A stretch of 64,000 bases of DNA from Bombyx mori. Its lineage: Eukaryota > Arthropoda > Insecta > Lepidoptera > Bombycidae. A program made the translations under genes and the position numbers. Numbering within the stretch: the stretch's first letter is position 1; every line of letters begins with the position of its first letter. The stretch is from assembly GCF_030269925.1 (NCBI RefSeq), contig NC_085116.1, forward strand, positions 17,484,001-17,548,000, given 5' to 3'. The notes under the pieces are model-generated. The model was not told the DNA's origin and did no database searches. It worked only from the letters and a program-made list of their open reading frames with translations. Shown here piece by piece: positions 10,943-19,399 of the stretch.

Positions 10943-11809
10943 ATGGATTTACCTATCTTACAAGAGCTTCTGAAGGCCATCAAAGACGCAGTTTCCGGTT
11001 CCCGCCAGAACGACAGCGAGGTCGCCCTGCCCGTATTTGATCCTGCTAAAAGTGACCTTGGTGCTGAATCATGGTGCAACAATATTGAAACCCTCTCCAA
11101 AGAGTTTGGATGGAGTAACATCGCAACAGTCGCCAAAGCTGGTAAGGCCCTTAAGGGATCCGCCTTATTGTGGTTTGAAACATGGGACCCGGCTGAGGGT
11201 CGTTCGTGGGACAATTTACGTTTAGAGCTGGTAGCTTTATACCCTGAGAAAAAGAATCTAGCAGAAAAACTTCATAAGGCAGTACTATACACGTCGGAAA
11301 CTGCAGATTCTTATTGCGAGTACGCAAGGGAAAAAATTAGGTTACTAAAGAATACAAAAATTACATTTACGGAATTACAATTGATTGAATTAGTCTGTGG
11401 TAGTATATGCGATGTTAATGTAAAAATGGCTTCGTTTAACAGCAATGTTAAAACTACTTCAGAATTAATTGCCCTATTTACTTCTTACGCGAAAACAAAA
11501 AAAAGGCCAATAGATGGTAAAGACTCTTACAATGCGCAACCCTCTAAGCGCTTTAAGACTGATTCTAAACCCGATGACACAAGGTGTTTTAACTGTGGTA
11601 AAATCGGTCACACCAGACAACAATGTTACAGTAAAAAAAGTACCCAAGATAATAAACCTAATTCGGAACAAGGATCAAATAATGAAAAAAGAAAATTTTG
11701 TACTTATTGCAAAAAACCCGGGCATTTAGATTCTTACTGTAGATATAAACCCAAAACGGACCCTTCTAAAATTGATAACGAAGTAAATTTTTTAGACAAA
11801 GCGAATTAG
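10943..11809 (+). CDS. gag: Gag polyprotein of the gypsy/mdg3-like element
   Basis: A 288-residue capsid/nucleocapsid protein that should form the particle and bind element RNA. The ATG at 10943 (MDLPILQELL) is preferred because the longer frame from 10874 would run through the LTR end and primer site. The N-terminal two thirds are a retrotransposon-type capsid region. Two zinc knuckles of the form C-X2-C-X4-H-X4-C lie at residues about 215-228 and 253-266, separated by a basic Lys/Asn/Ser-rich linker. The gene ends with TAG and overlaps pol by 31 bases. A TTTTTTA slippery heptamer (11788-11794) lies in the gag frame just before the stop. The ORF is uninterrupted. The function follows from the family. 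Confidence 0.9.
   Translation: MDLPILQELLKAIKDAVSGSRQNDSEVALPVFDPAKSDLGAESWCNNIETLSKEFGWSNIATVAKAGKALKGSALLWFETWDPAEGRSWDNLRLELVALYPEKKNLAEKLHKAVLYTSETADSYCEYAREKIRLLKNTKITFTELQLIELVCGSICDVNVKMASFNSNVKTTSELIALFTSYAKTKKRPIDGKDSYNAQPSKRFKTDSKPDDTRCFNCGKIGHTRQQCYSKKSTQDNKPNSEQGSNNEKRKFCTYCKKPGHLDSYCRYKPKTDPSKIDNEVNFLDKAN
11788..11794 (+). promoter_or_regulatory. -1 ribosomal frameshift site TTTTTTA
   Basis: The gag frame reads AAT TTT TTA, giving the classical X-XXY-YYZ heptamer. The pol frame is -1 relative to gag and is open from 11779. The position, 15 bases before the gag stop, is right for Gag-Pol synthesis. No clear downstream pseudoknot was identified by eye. Confidence 0.85.
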
Positions 11810-14800
11810 TTTTAACACCAGTACATATTAATAATATCTTAATTCAGTCACTTATTGATACAGGATCAAGCTGTAGTATAATCAAACAATCTATAGCAGA
11901 ACGTCTTGGCGTCCACTTTAACCCATGTTATTTATCTCTTTGCGGGATAGGCAAAGGTACCTTGAAAGTATTTGCCAAAATTACAGTTCCTGTTAAATTT
12001 GATGAATTGTGTATCGAACTAGATATTTTTGTCATTACGGATACCGATTTTGAATACGGTCTGTTGATTGGCAGAAATGCTATCCAACATCCCGACATTG
12101 CATTAGTGACCGACTATTTAGGTTCTCGATTAGTGCGAAAAAGTATTACGAAATCTAGTTATAACGTAAATTTGATACAAAACGTTAACCTTAATAGTAT
12201 AATGGAACTCTCAGGTGCGATAAACAGTCTAGATCATCAGCTGCAGGATAGGATAAGGGCTATTTTTCAAAAATACCCCTCTGTTTTGGACAATATTGGT
12301 CATGTAAAGACTGGTGAACTTGAAATAAAATTAAAAAGAGATGAGGTAATCTATTACAGGCCATACCGATTAGCCCCGATAGAAAGAGAGAAGGTTAAAG
12401 AATTAGTGGAAGATTTATTGAATAAAAAAATAATCAAAGAAAGTAATTCATCTTTCGCTAGTCCCATGATTTTAGTTAAAAAAAAAGATGGAAGCGATAG
12501 AATGTGCATTGATTATAGAGCGTTAAATAAGATAATAGAAAAGGATCGATATCCTCTCCCGCTCATTGAAGATCAAATAGATAAATTGGGAAATTCAACG
12601 TATTATATATCCATAGATATGAAAAATGGCTTTTGTCAAATCCCTATTTCCAGTAACTCCACTAAATACACCGCCTTTGTAACACCAGACGGACATTACG
12701 AATTTACGAAAATGCCTTTTGGAATTTGTAATGGCCCGTCGGTGTTTCAAAGAGCTATCACTAAGGCAGTAGGCCATTTACCATTTCTTTTGGTGTATAT
12801 TGATGACATTTTGATCCCGTTTAATACAATTGAAGAAGGTTTATCTTATTTGGAACAAACAATTTCGGCACTTAGCTCTTGTGGCTTTACAGTTAATCTT
12901 AAGAAATGCAAATTCTTCCTAGATAGCATCGAGTATTTGGGGAGACAAATATCTCGTGAAGGTGTTAGGCCGGGTGAATCTAAAACCAATGCTTTAGCAA
13001 ATTCACCAACACCCTCTAATGTTAAACAAGTCCGACAATTTATGGGCTTATGTAGTTATTTTAGGAAATTTATACCCGATTTTGCCTCGAAGACAGCTTG
13101 TATAACAAAATTGACTAGAAACAACGAAAAATGGGAATGGGGCATTGAACAAGATAGAGCACGAAAGTATGTAATTGATCGTCTTACCTCCAAACCTCTT
13201 TTGACAATATTTGACCCCCAGCGTCCAACAGAGTTACACACCGATGCTAGTGCTATAGGTTATGGAGCAATATTATTACAAAAGTCAGACAACGTGAATA
13301 AGGTGGTCGCTTATTATAGTAAACGGACAAGTCCAGCAGAATCCAAGTACTGCTCTTATGACCTAGAAACACTTGCCATTTTTAATGCATTAAAACACTT
13401 TCGAGTATACCTTCTTGGCATTAAATTTACAATAATTACTGATTGCAATGCAATAAAATCAACCATGACGAAAAAAGATTTGTCACCTAGGGTAGCACGT
13501 TGGTGGACCTTTATGCAGGATTTTCAGTTTGATATCCAGTATAAAAAAGGTAAATTCATCAGTCATGTTGATTTTCTAAGTCGCAATCCTGTTTCCGCTC
13601 CTTCAGAACGGCAGCATTATTTTAAAGTTAATCTTATTGAAGCCGATAATATAAGTCCCGAGTCTTGGTTAAAAATCTCGCAAACAAATGACCCCGAAAC
13701 CCAGACCCTAATGTCGCAATTACAAGCCGGTAACTTAGACACTAACCAATATGTAATTAAAAATAATTTATTACATTATAAAACTAGTCCTGATGCTGAG
13801 CCGAGGTTGTTTGTGCCGAAGGGATGTAGATTAAAAATCTTAAAACTATTTCATGATGAAAATTGTCATGTGGGGTTCGATAAAGTTTTACATAAAATCC
13901 GACAATATTTTTGGTTCCCAGGGATAACATCTTTTATCAAAAAATATATTAACCATTGTCTTACTTGCGTTAAGAAAAAGGGAGTCTCTGGTCCTAAACA
14001 AGGGTTATTACATCCGATCGATAAAGTTGCTGTACCATTCCATACCATACATTTAGATTGCACAGGGCCTTTTCCAACAACCACGGAAGGCTTTAAGCAC
14101 ATACTATTATTAGTTGATGGTTTCACAAAATGTTGTCTCTTAAAACCCCTTAAAACACTAAGTGCGGGAGAATTAATACCAATTATCCGAGAAACTGTTA
14201 CACTATTTGGTACACCATCATTGGTAATAACTGATCGTGGTACGAATTTTAGCTCTAATCAAATCAAAGACCTTTTTAGAGAACTGAATATCGAACACCA
14301 CATGATAGCTACTGGTACACCTCGAGGCAATGGTCAGGTTGAGCGTTATGTGGCTACTGTAGTCAATATGTTAAACACTATGTGCGAGGAGCCGTCAGAG
14401 TGGCCGAACGTATTGCCAAAAGTACAGCAGTCAATTAACACGACAGTACAAAAATCGACTGGTTTCACCCCCTTACGTTTACTAACCGGTATAGAAGCAA
14501 ATATACCTATAGTACAATCTCATCTAAACGGAATTATTAATGATGAGGATTTACACCCCAATATTGACGTCCAAGCTGATCGTGAAATAGCCAAACAGAG
14601 ACTACAAAAAATAGCAGAAACATTTAAACAACGATTTGATCATGTTAGGCGGAATAATAAACAATACAATATAGGTGATTTGGTCTATGTCAGCCAAGAT
14701 CATAGGCGTAATGATAAATTAAGATCTAGATTTAAGGGCCCTTACGAAATTCAGTCTATCCTTCCAAATGATCGCTATACTCTGAAAGGCAACGGTAATG

Positions 14801-14871
14801 TTAGGAATATAGTTGTCGCTAAGGAAAAATTACGGTTTTGGCCAGGAGAATGGGTTGATGATAATTTGTGA
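11794..14871 (+). CDS. pol: Pol polyprotein: protease, RT, RNase H, integrase
   Basis: About 1025 residues made as a Gag-Pol fusion by -1 frameshifting; an internal ATG at 11962 would miss the protease. Aspartic protease: LIDTGSS, catalytic Asp about residue 22. RT: the KKKDGSDRMCIDYRALN and MPFGICNGPSVFQ motifs, with catalytic YIDD at about 335-338. RNase H: begins near LHTDASAIGYGA (about 428). Integrase: an HHCC zinc domain (HDENCHVGF to HCLTCVKKK, about 687-728) and the catalytic triad D755, D814, E850, with exactly 35 residues between the last two. A GPYEIQ-type C-terminal domain follows. All listed catalytic residues are present and no stop or frameshift breaks the frame, so the gene looks intact. 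Confidence 0.92.
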   Translation, partial: RQSELVLTPVHINNILIQSLIDTGSSCSIIKQSIAERLGVHFNPCYLSLCGIGKGTLKVFAKITVPVKFDELCIELDIFVITDTDFEYGLLIGRNAIQHPDIALVTDYLGSRLVRKSITKSSYNVNLIQNVNLNSIMELSGAINSLDHQLQDRIRAIFQKYPSVLDNIGHVKTGELEIKLKRDEVIYYRPYRLAPIEREKVKELVEDLLNKKIIKESNSSFASPMILVKKKDGSDRMCIDYRALNKIIEKDRYPLPLIEDQIDKLGNSTYYISIDMKNGFCQIPISSNSTKYTAFVTPDGHYEFTKMPFGICNGPSVFQRAITKAVGHLPFLLVYIDDILIPFNTIEEGLSYLEQTISALSSCGFTVNLKKCKFFLDSIEYLGRQISREGVRPGESKTNALANSPTPSNVKQVRQFMGLCSYFRKFIPDFASKTACITKLTRNNEKWEWGIEQDRARKYVIDRLTSKPLLTIFDPQRPTELHTDASAIGYGAILLQKSDNVNKVVAYYSKRTSPAESKYCSYDLETLAIFNALKHFRVYLLGIKFTIITDCNAIKSTMTKKDLSPRVARWWTFMQDFQFDIQYKKGKFISHVDFLSRNPVSAPSERQHYFKVNLIEADNISPESWLKISQTNDPETQTLMSQLQAGNLDTNQYVIKNNLLHYKTSPDAEPRLFVPKGCRLKILKLFHDENCHVGFDKVLHKIRQYFWFPGITSFIKKYINHCLTCVKKKGVSGPKQGLLHPIDKVAVPFHTIHLDCTGPFPTTTEGFKHILLLVDGFTKCCLLKPLKTLSAGELIPIIRETVTLFGTPSLVITDRGTNFSSNQIKDLFRELNIEHHMIATGTPRGNGQVERYVATVVNMLNTMCEEPSEWPNVLPKVQQSINTTVQKSTGFTPLRLLTGIEANIPIVQSHLNGIINDEDLHPNIDVQADREIAKQRLQKIAETFKQRFDHVRRNNKQYNIGDLVYVSQDHRRNDKLRSRFKGPYEIQSILPNDRYTLKGNGNVRNIVVAKEKLRFWPGEWVDDNL

Positions 14872-15680
14872 TTTCTTAGATTTCAAGATTATAATTGTTT
14901 GATGATTATATTTATTTTTCAACTATATAATGTTTTGTATTTAAATTAGTTCTTTTTTAAGAACATGAGTTACCTACATAAAATGTTACTAAAAATATAT
15001 ACATGGTACAAAAAGAAATTGAGAAACTTACGTCATATTGTGAATGAGTAAAAATATTTGGCTTTAAATTTTATCTGTCTGAGTACCGCTGGTCGGCCTA
15101 CTATTTGGTGTCAATTATCTCACAGGCAGCGGGTGAATGTGATTGACATGTCTATGTAGTTGGCATTACTCAATAATTTTTCAATCCGAGTACCGCTGGT
15201 CGGCCTTCTATTTGGTGTCAATTATCTCACAGGCAGCGGGTGAATGTGATTGACATGTCTATGTAGTTGGCATTACTCAATAATTTTTCAATCCGAGTAC
15301 CGCTGGTCGGCCTTCTATTTGGTGTCAATTATCTCACAAGCAGCGGGTGAATGTGATTGACATGTCTATGTAGTTGGCATTACTCGAAGAGAGTACCGCT
15401 GGTCGGCCTTCTATTTGGTGTCGATTATCTCACAAGCAGCGGGTGAATGTGATCGACATGTCTATGTAGTTGGCAAAAATACTCTGTTACTTATTTAAAG
15501 GGGACCATCGTGTCTATGCAAATGGTTGATTCGACTTGTTTGAAAACTTTTGACTACTTTCTTTCTTTTTTTCTGTGCCATGTATATTATGTTGATTAAT
15601 GAATCGAATATACCTACTCATATATTATAAATAAAATAGTAACACAATACTTCGAGGACGAAGTACTGTCAGTATGGCCG
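14872..15680 (+). other. Non-coding region between pol and 3' LTR
   Basis: There is no env-like ORF. It contains four tandem copies at 15081-15475. The usual purine tract next to the 3' LTR is not clear: GAGGACGAAG (15653-15662) is the nearest purine-rich run and stands 18 bases away. Confidence 0.6.
15081..15475 (+). repeat. Four tandem repeats (107/107/96-bp spacing), each with a potential stem-loop
   Basis: Units start at 15081, 15188, 15295 and 15391 with GAGTACCGCT. Each has TGTCAAT and, 26 bases later, ATTGACA, able to pair, plus an inner CAC/GTG. In unit 4 both arms change together (TGTCGAT with ATCGACA). The fourth unit lacks the AATAATTTTTCAATCC spacer before it. Confidence 0.9.
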
Positions 15681-15876
15681 TGATAGCTTATGCCTATGTA
15701 TAGGTATAGATATATAACACAAATAATGTTAGTAAATTAAGTAATAATATATTTATAAATAATTGCAGTAAATACAAATTTAAATTAAAGCCAACGTTCG
15801 AGCGATGACAAACAAGTATGACGCATAGTTGTTTGTCACCGCCTACAAAAGCCCCTGCGCCGACCAATCTCGATTC
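15681..15876 (+). repeat. 3' LTR, first part
   Basis: Identical to 10357-10552 of the 5' LTR. It ends with the 11-bp target copy AATCTCGATTC (15866-15876) of the nested LINE. Confidence 0.95.
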
Positions 15877-17215
15877 GAGCCCGGGACACCAGTGCTACGA
15901 GGCCCCTATTGTTTGTGCTGTGCAATTGTGTGTGCCCAAGTGTGAGAGTGTTTCATCTGGAGTTGCTGTTTCGGAGTGGAAACGCCCCGAACAGTGAGAC
16001 GAAGGACCCGGGAACAGGTAAGTGGATCGACACTTCTTTCCTTAAACGATTAGTTTAATACGGGTAGGTGTCGACCAGCCTGTGTAAGCTGCGTTACCGT
16101 TTTATTTGAATATAAAACCGGCGAACGTTAGCGCCACCGAGTCTGGCCTCCCTGTGTCATTCCCAGTCCTCTCCTACCCTTCGGGGCTAGGCGGGGCGGT
16201 CGCAAAACCCGATAAACTGGTCTACGTAGAAGGTTGTTGGCGTTTGAACCCCCTACCGTTAGTTAATTAAGTCTCGACAGTAAGATTATTTAATCCCTTA
16301 TTTTTATAAATTAATTTCTTAGTACCATTTAATATAATAGCAGTAATTTTATTTTGTTATTTCATTAGTTTACCAATTAATTTAATCTACCCGCTTTTAA
16401 CAAAAACAAGTGGCGCTGCCATAGAATATTAAAATTACGTTTGTCTTTTCTTTTGTATCTACCTACTTTTAATATCACATTTTGTTTAACATAGTTTAGT
16501 TTAAAATTTTTAATACATTGATTCTGGTGCACCGGCCGGCATTCATAAGTGGTCTATGCTCTATCCATCCATTGTTTATTTAGAGTTATCCTGATTTGTT
16601 TTATTAAGTTAGTGTTAGTATTTAGTGGGGTTCCCGTCTAATTATTCCTTCATTTGATTGAATTTAATTTAATTTATTATCTTGTTATTTTGTTGTTTTA
16701 TTTCAGTTTCTTTATTGTTATTTTTACTTTATTTTAGTATAGGTTTTCAATAGTTGGGTGTTCAGTGACCCTTTTACTAGTGAAATTCGCTGGTAAAAGA
16801 GAGTTACTCAACAATCCGGTAAGTTTATTGTTTGTTAAGTACATTTGTATAATAGGTTGTTAACATATTATTATTAATTTGTTTATTTGAATTCTTTTGA
16901 TTCATTAGGGACTAGTTTGTACCGGAACCGGGACTCACCGCTTGTCTAACACTGACCGAGTACAGATGCAAGTGTAGTTATATTATTTGTTTAGTACATT
17001 CATTATTAATTAGCACTTATTAGTTATCGGTAGATTTTAATTTAATTTCGAGCAGTTAGTCTAGTTAGTCTCTTTTCTGTTATTTTATAGTTATAATTAT
17101 ATAATAGCAGTATCCCTTATTGCCGGTTAACCGGAGCCCAGTCTAACAAAGTAACATACCAACTGGCAACGCTCGGGAGTACCAATGACTCAACCATCGT
17201 AGGACCAGGGAAATC
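15877..17215 (+). other. 5' leader of the nested LINE
   Basis: The first 300 bases are GC-rich and the rest up to about 17120 is AT-rich. It has two consensus-like splice donors (GTAAGT at 16018 and 16819), each followed by a pyrimidine-rich acceptor (TTTATTTCAG to 16706; TTGATTCATTAG to 16908). A five-codon upstream ORF (17185-17202) precedes the ORF1 start. A Jockey-style internal promoter would be expected at the first bases, but no clear motif was seen. Confidence 0.5.
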
Positions 17216-19399
17216 ATGTCGTCGGGGAACTCACCCCCGTTAATCAGCACACCCGGCCCGTCCAATAAGGGACGTCAGGCGACTCACAAGCCAACACCTG
17301 CAACCCGTACAAGCTTGACGGGACTCGGGTTGGACAGCCAGCCCGGGCCTTCGGTCGCGGCCCAGGGGTCCCCGAGGATCGGACCGAGGGAAGGTAATCT
17401 TCCCTCGTTGACCGATCCCTCCGGGCCCTCTCGGCCGCGGAAGAAGGCCAGGTCTGAGTCTGACCGAGGCTCGTCAAGCGACAAGGATAAGCGTCCGCGA
17501 CTGGGTCCTTCCTCCAGATCGGAGGGAGAGGAAAGTGCGACCACATCCACCGATCATTCCTCAACTGAATCCGTGACTCCTTCCACGTCTAGATCTTCGT
17601 CCCCCTCTGGGAGCCCAATCCCAGCCAATAAACCAATTCCGAAGCCTAGGGCCCCCGCCAGGACAGGGACAGCCCTTAGGCAACTACGATCCCCTCCACG
17701 CTCTCCCTCCCCAACGTTATCCCCAATCCCGGTGGACTCAACCCGAGGTGCCCCCGCCCTAAGCGGCACGGCGGGCAACCTGGATTCCACCAGGTATATG
17801 GACCTCGAGTCCACCAGACCCCAACATATTCCCTTACCGACAAACCCCAAGCCTTCTACCTCCTACGCTGCCATGGCAGCTAGGCCAGGTATTCCTACCA
17901 CCCAGAGGACTTCCCAATCCCCAAAAGCCCCTCCCCCGAGGTCGAAGGGTCGTGCCCAGGAGGTATTACGTCGACACCCACCAATTATGGTGGAGGCCCT
18001 CCCGAATTGGCCTCGCCATTTGGCGGCCATTAGGGAGCGCTTAGGTCGAGCTCCCTCGGCGCGACCCTTCGGCGCCGGTTTTAGATTTCTGCCGACGTCG
18101 GTCGAGGAGTACAGGGCGGTCCAGGCCTACCTGTCGGAGGCCTCTGCCAGGGATGGTACCATTAAATGGTACTGTTATGCCCTGGCGGAGGAGATGCCTT
18201 CTAAGGTGGCGGTCCGGGGCCTCCCTGCCGACACCGACGAGGCAGAAATAGTCAATGCCCTGAAGGAGCTGGGATTCCCGGCTCGATATGCCAGGTGCAT
18301 CAGGTCCCAGAGAGGGCGACCGGGCTGCGTGTTTCACGTAGCCCTGGACCACCTCTCAAGGGACGACCTCGCCCGCTTGTACGCAGTCAACGAACTGTTG
18401 TACTTGCCGGGGGTGACAGTTGAGGGATGGCGTCCAACCCGAGGGCCCGCGCAGTGTCATCGCTGCCAGGCCTTCGGACACGCATCCTACAACTGCCATC
18501 GCGCGGTCCGCTGCGTAAGGTGTGCCGGAGAGCACATTGTAGCGGACTGCCCGAGGCCGAGGGACGGCCCATTCTCCTGCGCCAATTGTGGGAAGGACCA
18601 CGTCGCCGTCGACAGACGGTGTGCGGTCTTCCGCAAACGGGCCAGGATGATGGGAGTCACCGTCCCTCCTCCTGCGCCACCGGTGCCTCGAGCCGGGGGT
18701 GCAGCTCCTCCGGCTGTACTTCCCATAGTAAGGGGGAAGGGGAAGGGGAAAGGGAAATCTTCCCTTCCCCCGGCCCCTCCCCCTCGAAACTCCATTCCGT
18801 CCGCCGTGGTAGTGGAGGCTGAGCCGTCAGCGACCACGTTGATGGCGCAGGCCAACCGGCCGCGGCGGACAAATAAACCCATTCCCGTTCCTCGTGGTCG
18901 CACTTCCGCTGGTGTCACACCTACACCTCGCCCGACCGGCGGTCCTGCACCCGGAAAAAATAGTAATAGGAACAAAAAGAAAAAACAAAAGAAAAAAGAT
19001 AAAAAAAAAGAAGCACGAGAGAGAGAGGAAGCCATCAGAGCGACTGATGATGCTGCACCTCTCGAACAATCCCAAATGGTCGTTGAGACAATGGAGGTCA
19101 ACGAGGCCTCCCCTACTGCCCAAACATCGAACTCCAATCCGCCATTGCCATCGGCCCATCTGGCCGAAGACAATTCTAATCTGAACAGCCAGCCCCCCCT
19201 TCCCCCCCGCCCTCAGCGCGAGCGCCGCAGCGGTCGACAGGCCTCTCAGCCTGCCGGCTTTGCTGCATGGCTGCTCACACTGTGGGAAAAATTGTCCGAG
19301 GTGATCTCCGGAGTAATCCGTGAGATCGCCTCGGGAGCCAGTCCCTTCGGGGCGCTCCTGTCGGGGTTCTACCGAATGATTGCGCAGTTCAATGGCTAG
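17216..19399 (+). CDS. LINE ORF1: Gag-like zinc-knuckle protein
   Basis: A 727-residue nucleic-acid-binding protein of the kind that packages LINE RNA into an RNP. The N-terminal 250 residues are low-complexity Pro/Ser/Arg-rich. The central part (about 265-400) looks like the folded gag-like region of Jockey ORF1. Three zinc knuckles follow from residue about 414: CHRCQAFGHASYNC, CVRCAGEHIVADC and CANCGKDHVAVDRRC. A Lys-rich stretch (about 578-605) may be a nuclear or RNA-binding signal. The start is the first in-frame ATG; a five-codon upstream ORF lies 13 bases before it. Its stop overlaps the ORF2 start in ATGGCTAG. The frame is open throughout and GC-rich, unlike the AT-rich neighbourhood. 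Confidence 0.9.
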   Translation: MSSGNSPPLISTPGPSNKGRQATHKPTPATRTSLTGLGLDSQPGPSVAAQGSPRIGPREGNLPSLTDPSGPSRPRKKARSESDRGSSSDKDKRPRLGPSSRSEGEESATTSTDHSSTESVTPSTSRSSSPSGSPIPANKPIPKPRAPARTGTALRQLRSPPRSPSPTLSPIPVDSTRGAPALSGTAGNLDSTRYMDLESTRPQHIPLPTNPKPSTSYAAMAARPGIPTTQRTSQSPKAPPPRSKGRAQEVLRRHPPIMVEALPNWPRHLAAIRERLGRAPSARPFGAGFRFLPTSVEEYRAVQAYLSEASARDGTIKWYCYALAEEMPSKVAVRGLPADTDEAEIVNALKELGFPARYARCIRSQRGRPGCVFHVALDHLSRDDLARLYAVNELLYLPGVTVEGWRPTRGPAQCHRCQAFGHASYNCHRAVRCVRCAGEHIVADCPRPRDGPFSCANCGKDHVAVDRRCAVFRKRARMMGVTVPPPAPPVPRAGGAAPPAVLPIVRGKGKGKGKSSLPPAPPPRNSIPSAVVVEAEPSATTLMAQANRPRRTNKPIPVPRGRTSAGVTPTPRPTGGPAPGKNSNRNKKKKQKKKDKKKEAREREEAIRATDDAAPLEQSQMVVETMEVNEASPTAQTSNSNPPLPSAHLAEDNSNLNSQPPLPPRPQRERRSGRQASQPAGFAAWLLTLWEKLSEVISGVIREIASGASPFGALLSGFYRMIAQFNG
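19392..19399 (+). promoter_or_regulatory. ORF1 stop / ORF2 start overlap ATGGCTAG
   Basis: The ORF2 ATG (19392-19394) lies upstream of the ORF1 TAG (19397-19399) in another frame. This suits termination-reinitiation, reported for some insect LINEs. An alternative in-frame ATG lies at 19380. Confidence 0.6.

Noticed and set aside
15081..15475. CRISPR-like repeat array
   Set aside because: Units are contiguous 96-107-bp tandem copies without unique spacers, inside a eukaryotic retrotransposon.
14872..15680. env gene of an errantivirus-type element
   Set aside because: No ORF of useful length in this region; it holds only non-coding repeats.
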